Source: Paenibacillus terricola
GTDB lineage: Bacteria; Bacillota; Bacilli; Paenibacillales; Paenibacillaceae
Assembly: GCF_014779765.1 (NCBI RefSeq)
Contig: NZ_JACXZA010000001.1
Span: 930,001 to 994,000 of the forward strand
Direction of reading: 5' to 3'
Length of the DNA stretch: 64,000 bases
A model generated the notes under the pieces. That model did not search any database, was not told the origin of the DNA, and was given only the letters and a program-made list of their open reading frames with translations. Position 1 is the first letter of the stretch. Every line of letters begins with the position of its first letter. Positions 8,800-17,059 of the stretch are shown in pieces. Position numbers and translations under genes: made by a program.

Positions 8800-9275
8800 G
8801 TTCGAAGTAAGCCTCGTCTATTAACACGCTTTTTTACCCTCCTAGTATGTTCGAAAGTAGGTGTGCCCCACAGGGCACGCGACTCCTAGCACGCAGCAAC
8901 ATAGGTTCCGTCTCTCAATTCACTCTAGTATGTTCGGTTTAGTATGCTGCACCTAATCGACTGTAACTTTAATGGGCGGTGACAGGTGGATATGTACGAA
9001 CTAATTGTGCGGTCGACATAACGTCACTATATACAACAAACCATTAGCTTTGCCGAGGATGCGGCATGTGCGGGCACACGTTCCAAAGTTAACAAAGCAG
9101 CGTCCTTGTGAGATGTCCAGAGGTCACACGACCTTTGGGGCCCTCCCTTGCAGGGAGGGTTTGGGTGGGTAGAAGTCTTTCACTAGGTTGTAAACCTCCC
9201 TATCGAATAGTTGGTTCTATCATTTCTCTTATTCTCATAGGCTAGTATCAAGCTATGATCGGAAAGATAGGATAG
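8800..9275. other. Gene-free gap between gpr and spoIIP with short perfect hairpins
   Basis: No credible coding region on either strand. It holds an exact 12-nt direct repeat CTAGTATGTTCG at 8842-8853 and 8925-8936, and three short perfect hairpins: GTGCCC/GGGCAC (8863-8878), AGGTC/GACCT (9121-9134) and CCCTCCC/GGGAGGG (9141-9159). The last has no T-run. The contents could be an unrecognised small RNA or decayed repeat DNA. The spoIIP promoter, which should be sigma-E dependent, must lie near 9200-9280, but no clear match was found. Confidence 0.4.
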
Positions 9276-9290
9276 GGAGGATGGGCAGCA

Positions 9291-10601
9291 ATGAAACGAA
9301 TGATCGTAACGTTTAACTGGAGCAGAGGAAGCCGCAAATGGAGGAATCTGCTCGTAACGGGCCGCACATTCGCAATCATGTCGGTCAGTTCTATGGCATT
9401 TTTTGTTGCAATTGGTCTCGGAGATATGATCCATCAACGTACGGCGGCATCGCCTGTGTCAACGATGAAAGGTTTCGCGGCGAACGTTTCCGGAACGATG
9501 TTCTCGGATATGCTAGAAATGGAAGTGCCGGCATTCACATCCGAGCATAAAGATTCAACGGACAGCGTGCTGTCGACGAAGCAGGTAAGCGCATTTCTGC
9601 TGCAACTCGTGACGGATATTAATCCGAACAATCCGCAAAGTTTGCTCGCTCGGGAGATGCCAGGTCTTTCGACGGACGAGCCTTTCCTTATTCGCAAAGG
9701 GTCAGGCAATGAAACGGCGATCGGGCCAGAAGATCATCCGCCGCTTCCTGACAACACGTCTTCAGGCTCTAGTAGTAATGCGGGCACTGGTACAGGCACA
9801 GGCTCAACTGTCCCTGATTCCCACGACCCGGTTCCAGATGAAACCGATAATGCGCCGGATACAACGGTTCCCGATACGACTGAGCCTGGCGGCAAGGATG
9901 ATTCGCAGACGCCGCCATCCGATGATTCCAATCCGCCTGCCAATTCGACAGATAATCAAGTTGTGTTTATCTATCACTCTCACAATCGCGAATCTTGGTT
10001 CCCGATCGTAGGCGGCAAGAGCAATGATCCGACTTCAACCAAGCAGAACATTACGCTTGTCGGCAAACGTATGGCATCGAAGCTTGCGGAACGCGGTATC
10101 GGCGCATCGGATTCCGATTATGACTACCCGACTATGATCAAGAATTATAAATGGGTGCAATCCTACAAATATTCACGACAAATTGTAAAAGATGCGTTAG
10201 CTGCTAACAACGAACTGAAATATATATTCGATATTCATCGCGATTCTCAGAAACGCAAATATACGACAACGACGATTAACGGCAAAGACTATGCGCAGGT
10301 ATTCTTCATAATTGGTCAGGAGAATCCGAATTGGCGTCAGAACGAGAAGCTGGCAACCGAGATTCAGAAGGGGCTGGAGGCCAAATATCCAGGCATATCC
10401 CGTGGGATCTGGGGTAAGACGTCGAAGGAAGGCAACGGCGAATACAATCAATCGTTGTCTACGGGAAGCTTGTTGATCGAGGTTGGCGGTGTTGACAACA
10501 CGTTGGAAGAATCGTATCGAACGGCGGATGCACTGGCAGAAGTTGTCGCTGACCTTTATTGGGGCGATTCAGAGAAAGTATCCGCGCCGAAGGAAAGCTG
10601 A
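9291..10601 (+). CDS. spoIIP: Stage II sporulation protein P, peptidoglycan hydrolase
   Basis: Amidase/endopeptidase of the SpoIIDMP engulfment complex; it cuts septal peptidoglycan so the mother cell can engulf the forespore. 436 aa, ATG at 9291 after GGGAGG. An N-terminal membrane helix (residues about 28-44, FAIMSVSSMAFFVAIGLG) anchors it. A long Pro/Thr/Ser/Asp-rich linker spans about residues 145-222. The catalytic domain follows, with VVFIYHSHNRESW (first metal-binding His and Glu), YIFDIHRDS (second His) and LLIEVGGVDN. The low-complexity linker is a marked feature. It is followed 24 nt later by the yqxA-like gene. Confidence 0.94.
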   Translation: MKRMIVTFNWSRGSRKWRNLLVTGRTFAIMSVSSMAFFVAIGLGDMIHQRTAASPVSTMKGFAANVSGTMFSDMLEMEVPAFTSEHKDSTDSVLSTKQVSAFLLQLVTDINPNNPQSLLAREMPGLSTDEPFLIRKGSGNETAIGPEDHPPLPDNTSSGSSSNAGTGTGTGSTVPDSHDPVPDETDNAPDTTVPDTTEPGGKDDSQTPPSDDSNPPANSTDNQVVFIYHSHNRESWFPIVGGKSNDPTSTKQNITLVGKRMASKLAERGIGASDSDYDYPTMIKNYKWVQSYKYSRQIVKDALAANNELKYIFDIHRDSQKRKYTTTTINGKDYAQVFFIIGQENPNWRQNEKLATEIQKGLEAKYPGISRGIWGKTSKEGNGEYNQSLSTGSLLIEVGGVDNTLEESYRTADALAEVVADLYWGDSEKVSAPKES

Positions 10602-10625
10602 TGATATAGAAGGAAGGTGCGCGAT

Positions 10626-11036
10626 ATGAAGCGTGACGGATGGAAATGGGCGCTAGCAGGCGGCGCCATCGCCTTGCTGATCGTATATGGGATTGATTCG
10701 GCGGATAATGGAATCCGCAATGTGTACGGACCTGTCGGCGCTGATGTTCAGGCGCCGGCGGTCAATGGTGGCAATCAGTTAACTCCTGAAGCGACGAATA
10801 CGACAGTGGAGCGGAATACGTCATCAAGAGATGAAGAATACACAAAAGGTACGAATGAATCGGTCAATTCGAACCGTGATGGTTACAACGGTAATGAAAG
10901 GCTGCCTGGTGTCCCCTATGATACAAGCGAACCGACGGTGAATAAGCTTGCGGACGGAGCGGCAGGCGTTCTGCAGTCCGTGTCGAGCGGCAGCATCAAA
11001 TTGTTCGTTTCGATGTTCGACGGCATAATGGATTGA
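10626..11036 (+). CDS. YqxA-like small membrane-anchored protein
   Basis: 136-aa protein of unknown function in the slot of yqxA (spoIIP-yqxA-lepA in Bacillus subtilis). AAGGAAGG at 10610-10617 overlaps an in-frame GTG at 10617 and is correctly spaced for the ATG at 10626, which is taken as start. Residues about 8-22 (WALAGGAIALLIVYGID) form a membrane helix. The middle is Asn/Thr/Glu-rich and probably disordered, and the end (VLQSVSSGSIKLFVSMFDGIMD) is amphipathic. The assignment is by position and topology; sequence similarity to YqxA is not obvious by eye. Likely co-transcribed with spoIIP. Confidence 0.7.
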   Translation: MKRDGWKWALAGGAIALLIVYGIDSADNGIRNVYGPVGADVQAPAVNGGNQLTPEATNTTVERNTSSRDEEYTKGTNESVNSNRDGYNGNERLPGVPYDTSEPTVNKLADGAAGVLQSVSSGSIKLFVSMFDGIMD

Positions 11037-11044
11037 GCCATCCG

Positions 11045-11073
11045 TTGCCGCTTGGCCTCAATACTGCTATAAT
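11045..11073 (+). promoter_or_regulatory. lepA promoter (sigma-A, extended -10)
   Basis: TTGCCG (11045-11050), 17-nt spacer, TATAAT (11068-11073) with TG at 11065-11066. Near-consensus, 40 nt before the lepA start. Confidence 0.75.
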
Positions 11074-11113
11074 TAACGGGATAGTTAGCACTTAGACAGT
11101 GTGGGGGTTACGC

Positions 11114-12931
11114 ATGGCGGACGTTCGCGAACGACAGAAGAAAATAAGAAACTTTTCCATTATCGCTCATATCGACCACGGTAAGTCGACATTGGCGGAT
11201 CGTATATTGGAATACACAGGAACACTCTCGACGCGTGAAATGCAAGAGCAAGTGCTCGACCAGATGGATCTCGAGCGGGAACGGGGCATTACGATAAAGC
11301 TGCAGGCCGTTCGACTCGGCTACAAAGCGGATAACGGTGAGGAGTACATCCTGAACCTTATCGATACGCCGGGACACGTCGACTTTACGTACGAAGTATC
11401 GCGAAGCATGGCGGCCTGCGAAGGCGCGCTGCTCGTCGTTGACGCGGCGCAAGGAATCGAAGCGCAGACGCTGGCGAACGTTTATTTGGCACTCGACAGC
11501 AACCTCGAGATTCTGCCGGTCATCAACAAGATTGACCTTCCAAGCGCAGATCCGGAGAAGGTAAAGCAGGAGATTGAGGATGTTATCGGACTCGATGCTA
11601 GTGATGCCGTTCTAGCATCCGCGAAGGCGGGCATCGGTATTCGCGAGATTTTGGAGCAGGTCGTTCAGAAGGTGCCAGCACCAACTGGCGATCCAGACCA
11701 GCCGCTTAAGGCACTCATCTTCGATTCTCACTATGACCCGTACAAAGGCGTTATCGTCTATGTTCGCGTTATGGATGGCAGCATCAAAGCAGGTAAGAAA
11801 ATTCGGTTCATGGCAACTGGCGCAGAATTTGAGGTTATCGAGGTTGGCGCGTTCAAACCTCGCATGTCGACGGTTGATGAGCTGGCAGTTGGCGACGTAG
11901 GCTTCGTCGTTGCCGGCATCAAGAACGTGAAAGATACGCGTGTCGGCGATACGATTACGGAATCGAAGCGTCCAGCACAAGAACCGCTGCCAGGTTACCG
12001 CAAGATTAACCCGATGGTATTCTGCGGTCTGTATCCGATTGAATCGCAAGACTATAACGACCTTCGTGAAGCGCTTGAGAAGCTTGAACTTAACGACTCG
12101 TCGCTCCAATACGAGCCAGAGACGTCGACAGCGCTTGGTTTCGGTTTCCGATGCGGATTCCTTGGCCTCTTGCACATGGAAGTTATTCAAGAACGAATTG
12201 AACGCGAGTTCAACATCCCGCTTATTACGACGGCACCGAGCGTAGTGTATCACGTTACGCTGACGAACGGCGAAGTGCTGCGAATTGATAACCCGTCGAA
12301 CTACCCAGAGGTCGGCAAGATCGAGTACGTCGAAGAACCTTACGTGAAAGCTTCCATAATTGTACCGAATGATTATGTCGGCACGATTATGGAACTGTGC
12401 CAAGGCAAGCGCGGCGAATACGTAAACATGGAGTATCTGGATACAAACCGTGTTACGCTTACGTACGAGATGCCATTGTCCGAGATTGTTTATGACTTCT
12501 TCGATCAATTGAAGTCTCGTACGAAAGGTTATGCATCATTCGATTACGAGATGCTGGGTTATCGCCAATCGAATCTGGTGAAGATGGATATTATGCTTAA
12601 TGGCGAACAGGTCGACGCCTTGTCCATCATCGTTCACCGCGAACGTGCGTATAACCGCGGCCGTATTATCTGCGAGAAGATGCGCGAGCTTATCCCTCGC
12701 CAGATGTTCGAGGTTCCGATCCAAGCATCGATCGGTACGAAAGTTATCGCCCGCGAGACCGTTAAGGCGATGCGGAAGAACGTACTCGCGAAGTGCTACG
12801 GCGGCGACATTAGCCGTAAACGGAAGCTTCTCGAGAAGCAGAAGGAAGGCAAGAAGCGCATGAAGCAGGTCGGCAGCGTCGAAGTTCCGCAGGAAGCATT
12901 CATGGCAGTACTCAAGATCGACGAGGACTAA
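11114..12931 (+). CDS. lepA: Elongation factor 4 (LepA)
   Basis: Translational GTPase that acts on stalled or assembling ribosomes. 605 aa from ATG 11114; the frame opens at GTG 11099, but GGGGGTT lies just before the ATG and the conserved start is [20 protein letters not shown]1 AHIDHGKS (residues 18-25), G3 DTPGH, G4 NKID and G5 SAK are all present. The domain II/III region and the LepA-specific C-terminal domain ([19 protein letters not shown], then [18 protein letters not shown]) are complete. Highly conserved; identification is secure. Confidence 0.98.
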   Translation: MADVRERQKKIRNFSIIAHIDHGKSTLADRILEYTGTLSTREMQEQVLDQMDLERERGITIKLQAVRLGYKADNGEEYILNLIDTPGHVDFTYEVSRSMAACEGALLVVDAAQGIEAQTLANVYLALDSNLEILPVINKIDLPSADPEKVKQEIEDVIGLDASDAVLASAKAGIGIREILEQVVQKVPAPTGDPDQPLKALIFDSHYDPYKGVIVYVRVMDGSIKAGKKIRFMATGAEFEVIEVGAFKPRMSTVDELAVGDVGFVVAGIKNVKDTRVGDTITESKRPAQEPLPGYRKINPMVFCGLYPIESQDYNDLREALEKLELNDSSLQYEPETSTALGFGFRCGFLGLLHMEVIQERIEREFNIPLITTAPSVVYHVTLTNGEVLRIDNPSNYPEVGKIEYVEEPYVKASIIVPNDYVGTIMELCQGKRGEYVNMEYLDTNRVTLTYEMPLSEIVYDFFDQLKSRTKGYASFDYEMLGYRQSNLVKMDIMLNGEQVDALSIIVHRERAYNRGRIICEKMRELIPRQMFEVPIQASIGTKVIARETVKAMRKNVLAKCYGGDISRKRKLLEKQKEGKKRMKQVGSVEVPQEAFMAVLKIDED

Positions 12932-12967
12932 GCCGACTGCTCGCAGTCGCTCATGCAGTAATGTATG

Positions 12968-12998
12968 GACAGGGAGGGCGCTGCTCTTCCTGTCTTTT
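12968..12998 (+). terminator. Terminator after lepA
   Basis: A 9-bp stem (12968-12976 with 12986-12994, one G-U) followed by TTTT. Confidence 0.6.
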
Positions 12999-13314
12999 CA
13001 CTTACCGCATAAGAATTTATTAGTTTTCGAGTCTCTCGAAAGAACAAATTCTTATTGGCGAGGGTGAAACGGCTGTTGCCGTCTTTGAACGGCGCAGTGA
13101 GTTTCATTCCGGTGAAATATAAGCTCACATATAAGTTGAAAACTTATGCAGTCTTATATTTCGATAAAACCTACCTCATGCTTACGAAGCTGCTTTGCTC
13201 CGCAAAGCTGTAGGTCGCTCATCTTCGAATGGCCTCGATAGAGGTTTTCTCATTAGAGGGCCTTATAGGCATCAGCCTATTCAAGAGAGGTCCAGCAAGG
13301 AGGGCGAAGGCCCA
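12999..13314 (+). other. Structured untranslated leader upstream of hemW
   Basis: About 315 nt without a gene, filled with nested inverted repeats. (1) 13009-13018 pairs 13046-13055 (10 bp, ATAAGAATTT) with an inner 8-bp arm pair 13024-13031/13035-13042. (2) ACGGC 13069-13073, GCCGT 13078-13082 and ACGGC 13089-13093 allow two alternative hairpins. (3) GTGAGTTTCA at 13097-13106 can pair TGAAA and CTCAC (13113-13128), or 13114-13123 can pair 13153-13162 (10 bp, GAAATATAAG) around ATAAGTT/AACTTAT. (4) A repeat element at 13169-13215. Cis-acting RNA or repeat DNA; function unknown. Confidence 0.6.
13169..13215 (+). repeat. ATGCTTNCGAAG element, copy 1 (hemW leader)
   Basis: The core ATGCTTACGAAGC lies at 13178-13190. 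A hairpin GCTTTGC-TCC-GCAAAGC (13192-13208) follows, and the whole is enclosed by ACCTAC (13169-13174) and GTAGGT (13210-13215). The core followed by a TCC-loop hairpin recurs in the copy upstream of addB. Confidence 0.65.
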
Positions 13315-14487
13315 ATGCTTATGCACGCGCCACGAGCGCTTTACATTCATATCCCATTCTGCACGAACAAATGTCACTACTGCGATTTCAACTCCTTCGT
13401 ATTGAAAGGGCAGCCGGTCGATGCCTATCTGGATGCGCTGGAATCCGAGATGAAACAGACGGTAGAGGCGCTTCCGCCAGAGATAATCGATACCGTATTC
13501 GTTGGCGGCGGTACGCCGACTGTTCTTACACCTCCACAGATGCAGCGATTCTTGGAATCTGTGCGTCGTCATTTCCCGCTGTCTCCGAACGTGGAGTTCT
13601 CGATGGAAGCAAATCCGGGCACGACGGATATCGATAAGCTCACCGCGATGATAGAAGGCGGCGTTAACCGAATTAGCTTTGGCGTGCAATCTTTCGATAA
13701 TGGATTGCTGGAGCGGATCGGCCGCATCCATAATACGGCTGATGTATATCGCAGCATCGAGAATGCGAAGAAAGTTGGTTTTACCAACTTGTCGATCGAC
13801 TTGATGTTTGGTTTGCCGAAGCAGACCGTTGAGCAGTTGTCCGACAGCGTAGACAAGGCGCTTCAACTTGACCTGACCCACTATTCGCTGTATAGCTTGA
13901 AGGTCGAGGAGAATACGCTATTCCATAAGCTGTATGAGCGCAATGAACTGCCTCTTCCGACAGAGGATGAAGAGCTCGCGATGTTCTTGGTCGTTATGAA
14001 TAAGCTTAATGCAGCTGGCTACAAGCATTATGAGATCAGCAATTTCGCTCTTCCGGGTAAAGAGAGCCGACACAATTCCACCTACTGGCGCAATGAGCCG
14101 TACTATGGACTCGGCGCAGGTGCTCATGGTTATGCGCGTGGTGAGCGTCATCTTAACATTAAAGGCGTCCAGCCTTATATCGATGCCGCTAACAAACGTC
14201 TGCCGCGTCTGGATACGAATCAGATTTCCGATGCGGAAGCGATGGAAGATTTCATGATGGTTGGCCTGCGTCTCCTGCAAGGCGTTAATGCGGAATCATT
14301 CGGTCGTCAATTCCCTGGCCATACGATGGAGGGAGTATTCGGCGAGCAGCTTGATCGTCTTGTACGAGACGGCCTGCTAGAGGCGATTCCTAGCAATGGA
14401 GGCTACCGTCTAACGGAGAAAGGGATTCCGCTTGGGAACGAGGTTTTCGGCGCTTTTATTGGGGTGCTTCCGGTCGCTTCCGAATAG
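13315..14487 (+). CDS. hemW: HemW, radical SAM heme chaperone
   Basis: Coproporphyrinogen III oxidase-like radical SAM protein; HemW binds heme and a 4Fe-4S cluster and passes heme to target enzymes. 390 aa from ATG 13315; the frame is open from 13195, but the conserved start is RALYIHIPFC, and GGAGGG stands upstream with rather wide spacing (an ATG at 13321 is possible). The cluster motif is C-T-N-K-C-H-Y-C near the N-terminus, followed by FVGGGTPT. The C-terminal HemN domain (EDFMMVGLRLLQGVN, then GLLEA) is complete. The place after lepA matches Bacillus, where it is annotated hemN/hemW. Confidence 0.92.
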   Translation: MLMHAPRALYIHIPFCTNKCHYCDFNSFVLKGQPVDAYLDALESEMKQTVEALPPEIIDTVFVGGGTPTVLTPPQMQRFLESVRRHFPLSPNVEFSMEANPGTTDIDKLTAMIEGGVNRISFGVQSFDNGLLERIGRIHNTADVYRSIENAKKVGFTNLSIDLMFGLPKQTVEQLSDSVDKALQLDLTHYSLYSLKVEENTLFHKLYERNELPLPTEDEELAMFLVVMNKLNAAGYKHYEISNFALPGKESRHNSTYWRNEPYYGLGAGAHGYARGERHLNIKGVQPYIDAANKRLPRLDTNQISDAEAMEDFMMVGLRLLQGVNAESFGRQFPGHTMEGVFGEQLDRLVRDGLLEAIPSNGGYRLTEKGIPLGNEVFGAFIGVLPVASE

Positions 14488-14509
14488 TTGAAAAACATTA
14501 AATTCTCTA

Positions 14510-14538
14510 TTGAACATTCATTCGTTTCGATGTATATT
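14510..14538 (+). promoter_or_regulatory. Promoter of the acetyltransferase gene
   Basis: TTGAAC (14510-14515), 17-nt spacer, TATATT (14533-14538); good sigma-A match 43 nt before the GTG start. Confidence 0.65.
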
Positions 14539-14544
14539 TATTCA
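14531..14544 (+). promoter_or_regulatory. Candidate ArgR operator (ARG box)
   Basis: TGTATATTTATTCA matches the ArgR half-box consensus TGAATWWWWATTCA at 13 of 14 positions and covers the -10 region. A partial second site, TGAACATTCA, begins at 14511. Placement over the promoter suggests repression by arginine. Consensus match only. Confidence 0.5.
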
Positions 14545-14580
14545 TATTGTTTTATATGACGACGAAACGGGGGGACGAAC

Positions 14581-15051
14581 GTGAAGCAAGCGGTTGTAGT
14601 TTGCAGACCGGCGGCTGCAGAGGATGTTGACGTACTGTACCATCTTATACAAGGCTACGCAGAGAAAGGAATTATGCTGCCGCGAAGCCGCGAAGCGCTC
14701 GCTAGAGCGATCGGCTCCTTCGTTATTGCAGAGGTAGACGACGAGGTTGTCGGCTGCGGGTCGTTGTGCCAGCTCGGCAAAGATCTGGTTGAGATTCGTT
14801 CGCTAGGCATGACGGATGGATACAAAGGGCTTGGTATCGGAAGCAAGCTAGTCGATAAGCTGCTTGAGATGGCTAAGGAACAGGGACTCACGAGAGTTAT
14901 GGCGCTCACGTATGCAGATCAATTTTTCGTGAAGAACGGCTTTGAAGTTGTGAATAAAGAGATTTTCCCGGAAAAAGTATGGGCCGATTGTGTGAACTGC
15001 CCTAAGCAGCACAATTGCGACGAAATAGCTGTACTCAAAGTACTGAACTGA
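14581..15051 (+). CDS. GNAT acetyltransferase, likely ArgA-type N-acetylglutamate synthase
   Basis: 156-aa single-domain GNAT enzyme, GTG start after ACGGGGGGAC. The acetyl-CoA site is seen as EIRSLGMTDGYKGLGIGSKL, giving the R/Q-x-x-G-x-G/A pattern. The C-terminus carries CVNCPKQHNC, a cysteine pattern seen in short ArgA-like N-acetylglutamate synthases that start arginine synthesis from glutamate and acetyl-CoA. The candidate ARG box over its promoter supports that role. It is inserted between hemW and hrcA, which adjoin in Bacillus subtilis. Another GNAT substrate cannot be excluded from sequence alone. Confidence 0.75.
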   Translation: MKQAVVVCRPAAAEDVDVLYHLIQGYAEKGIMLPRSREALARAIGSFVIAEVDDEVVGCGSLCQLGKDLVEIRSLGMTDGYKGLGIGSKLVDKLLEMAKEQGLTRVMALTYADQFFVKNGFEVVNKEIFPEKVWADCVNCPKQHNCDEIAVLKVLN

Positions 15052-15052
15052 C

Positions 15053-15082
15053 TTGACAATCGTCAAGTTGGTTTGGTATTTT
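15053..15082 (+). promoter_or_regulatory. hrcA operon promoter
   Basis: TTGACA (15053-15058), 18-nt spacer, TATTTT (15077-15082) preceded by TG at 15074-15075. The transcript would start just at or before the CIRCE element. Confidence 0.6.
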
Positions 15083-15093
15083 TGTATTGACGA

Positions 15094-15120
15094 TTAGCAC
15101 TCGACGACAATGAGTGCTAA
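15094..15120 (+). promoter_or_regulatory. CIRCE operator
   Basis: Perfect TTAGCACTC - 9 nt - GAGTGCTAA inverted repeat, the binding site of HrcA. It lies between the promoter and hrcA, so the whole hrcA-grpE-dnaK-dnaJ operon should be derepressed by heat. Confidence 0.98.
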
Positions 15121-15174
15121 CGGTTAGGCGGGAAGCAAATGTTCTGCCGGAAAATCAAGAGGAGGGTTTCGGTT

Positions 15175-16206
15175 ATGTTAACGGATCGACAACGAATGAT
15201 ATTGAACGCCATAGTAGACGATTATATACGTTCTGCCGAGCCCGTAGGGTCACGCAGCATTTCGAAGCGAAGCGATGTCGGCTTTAGCCCGGCGACCATT
15301 CGCAACGAAATGTCGGATCTTGAAGAACTTGGTTTTCTGGAGCAGCCGCATACGTCCGCAGGACGTGTTCCCTCCATTAAAGGCTATCGTTACTATGTCG
15401 ATCATTTGATACAACTAGGTGGCGCCAGCCCGACGGAAATGACCAAATTCCGCTCTTATTTTGCGGAACGAATGACAGAGCGCGAGCAAATTTTGCAGCA
15501 AGCGGCAAACATTTTGGCGAATATGACGAATTACACTTCTATTGCGTTAGGGCCTGAATCGATTAATCATTCTTTGAAGCATTTTCAACTCGTTCCGCTC
15601 AATGCTGAGACAGCTGTTGCTATCGTCGTAACGAGCACGGGACATGTTGAGAATCGGATGATTTCGCTGCCGCCAGGCGTCAGTGTTACGGATCTGGAGA
15701 AGACGGTTAATATTCTAAATGCCAAGCTGGCGGGTATCCCGATGATGCGCGTAACGTCGAAGCTGTATTCGGAGATTGGCGATGAGCTAAGCCGTTATGT
15801 TGACCATTATGAGCAGGTTTTGAGCATGCTGGATCATGCACTGCCTGTTGTTGATGAGCATGAGCATCGCGTGTTCCTCGGTGGTGCGACGAATATGCTG
15901 ACACAGCCTGAGTTCAAGGACGTCGACAAGGTGAAGACGATACTTGATCTATTAGAAGAGACGCCGACGTTATCCAAGATGTTGTCGTCAACGCAGTCAG
16001 GCATTCAAGTGCGGATTGGTACTGAGAACAAGCATGCGGCAATCAATGATTGCAGTGTAATTACAGCTACTTATGCCGTGAACGGGCAATCGCTTGGTAC
16101 GATAGGTATCTTAGGTCCTACTCGCATGGATTATGCGAAGGTCATCGGATTACTGGATGTCGTGTCGAGAGATATGGCTGCATTGCTGTCCCGCTGGTAC
16201 GTTTGA
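15175..16206 (+). CDS. hrcA: Heat-shock repressor HrcA
   Basis: DNA-binding repressor of the dnaK and groE operons, which binds CIRCE and is kept active by GroEL. 343 aa; the frame opens at 15139, but AGGAGGG precedes ATG 15175, and LTDRQRMILNAIVDDYI is the conserved start. The winged-helix region shows SVGSRSISKR-type and ATIRNEMSDLEELGFL motifs, then HTSAGRVPS. The C-terminal GAF-like dimerisation part (FLGGATNMLTQPEF, GTIGILGPTRMDYAKVI) is complete. First gene of the operon, directly behind its own operator. Confidence 0.97.
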   Translation: MLTDRQRMILNAIVDDYIRSAEPVGSRSISKRSDVGFSPATIRNEMSDLEELGFLEQPHTSAGRVPSIKGYRYYVDHLIQLGGASPTEMTKFRSYFAERMTEREQILQQAANILANMTNYTSIALGPESINHSLKHFQLVPLNAETAVAIVVTSTGHVENRMISLPPGVSVTDLEKTVNILNAKLAGIPMMRVTSKLYSEIGDELSRYVDHYEQVLSMLDHALPVVDEHEHRVFLGGATNMLTQPEFKDVDKVKTILDLLEETPTLSKMLSSTQSGIQVRIGTENKHAAINDCSVITATYAVNGQSLGTIGILGPTRMDYAKVIGLLDVVSRDMAALLSRWYV

Positions 16207-16270
16207 TGGTGGAACGCTGATCTGGCGGGATCGACAAGGTGCATATCGATTCGTCCGAGACGGGCAAGTT

Positions 16271-16290
16271 AAGCGTATGCTTACGAAGGA
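16271..16290 (+). repeat. ATGCTTNCGAAG element, copy 2 (hrcA-grpE spacer)
   Basis: AAGCGTATGCTTACGAAGGA, core 16277-16288. The internal AAGC/GCTT can form a small hairpin. The flanks show only weak pairing, unlike copy 3, which begins 53 nt downstream. Confidence 0.55.
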
Positions 16291-16323
16291 ATCAATCTGC
16301 TTATAGGAATTAAATCGAAGAAG

Positions 16324-16403
16324 AAACAAATTGCTAAGCGTATGCTTTCGAAGCAAGCAATTTGTTTTACAGGTAGTCAATTCTAAGAAGAAGCAAATTG
16401 CTT
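16324..16403 (+). repeat. ATGCTTNCGAAG element, copy 3, with alternative hairpins before grpE
   Basis: The core 16336-16355 (AAGCGTATGCTTTCGAAGCA) is enclosed by perfect 12-nt arms AAACAAATTGCT (16324-16335) and AGCAATTTGTTT (16356-16367). A second copy of the left arm, AAGCAAATTGCTT, lies at 16391-16403, one base before the AAGGAGG ribosome binding site. The middle segment can therefore pair with either side, giving two exclusive hairpins. Confidence 0.7.
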
Positions 16404-16419
16404 TAAGGAGGTGAGCAAG

Positions 16420-17001
16420 ATGAGTGCGAACGATCAAACGATGGAGGAACAACCAACTGTGACGAACATCGAAAATGAAGAGCAGCAAACACATACTAAT
16501 GAATCTGCTGCTGAGCAGGACAGCGAACAACAAGCAGGACAATCGGCAAGCGATGCGCGCATCGCGGAGCTCGAACGTCAGGTTGAGGAGCATCAACAAC
16601 GATACTTAAGAGCTCAAGCAGACTTTGACAACTTCCGTCGTCGTACGACGAAAGAACGCGAGGAGCTTGCACAATATGCAACAATGAAGCTTATTACGCA
16701 GCTTCTGCCGGTTGTCGACAACTTCGAACGTGCAATCTCTGCTGCGAAGCAGAATAACGATTTCGAGGCGTTGTCCAAAGGCGTCGATATGGTATCGCGT
16801 CAGTTCAACCAAGTGCTCGAACAAGAAGGCTTGAAGCCGATGGCAGCGGTGGGCGAACCATTCAACCCTGAATTCCATCAGGCTGTTATGCAAGAGCAAT
16901 CTGCTGATCATGAAGAGGGCATCGTCCTCGAAGAACTGCAGAAGGGCTATATGCTGAAGGATAAAGTTATTCGTCCAGCAATGGTGAAAGTAAGCGGCTA
17001 A
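16420..17001 (+). CDS. grpE: Nucleotide exchange factor GrpE
   Basis: Releases ADP from DnaK to restart the chaperone cycle. 193 aa from ATG 16420; an in-frame GTG at 16411 lies inside the AAGGAGGTG ribosome binding site and is rejected. The N-terminus is Glu/Gln-rich and probably disordered. The long dimer helix (about residues 45-90) includes [20 protein letters not shown]. The C-terminal beta-wing domain has [14 protein letters not shown] and [17 protein letters not shown]. Its leader contains two copies of the repeat family described here. Confidence 0.96.
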   Translation: MSANDQTMEEQPTVTNIENEEQQTHTNESAAEQDSEQQAGQSASDARIAELERQVEEHQQRYLRAQADFDNFRRRTTKEREELAQYATMKLITQLLPVVDNFERAISAAKQNNDFEALSKGVDMVSRQFNQVLEQEGLKPMAAVGEPFNPEFHQAVMQEQSADHEEGIVLEELQKGYMLKDKVIRPAMVKVSG

Positions 17002-17059
17002 TGTCATTGATGACATTAAGCTTGAATATATGGATAAGAACAATGAGGAGGCTATTTCG

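Noticed and set aside
8800-9275. tRNA or known structural RNA in the gpr-spoIIP gap
   Set aside because: No tRNA-like cloverleaf, TTCRANY arm or recognised RNA motif was found; only short hairpins.
11612-12508. 298-codon open frame on the minus strand
   Set aside because: It lies antisense inside lepA, has no ribosome binding site and its Arg/Asn/Phe-rich product resembles no protein. Similar antisense frames over dnaK (16967-17938, 17963-18994), lacZ and addB were rejected for the same reason.
13195-13314. N-terminal extension of HemW to an upstream ATG
   Set aside because: The extra 40 residues are not hydrophobic or conserved-looking and are encoded by the repeat-bearing leader; the radical SAM N-terminus begins at 13315.
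16271-16403. The repeats before grpE as a CRISPR array
   Set aside because: Only two cores with unequal flanks, no regular spacers and no cas genes in the window.
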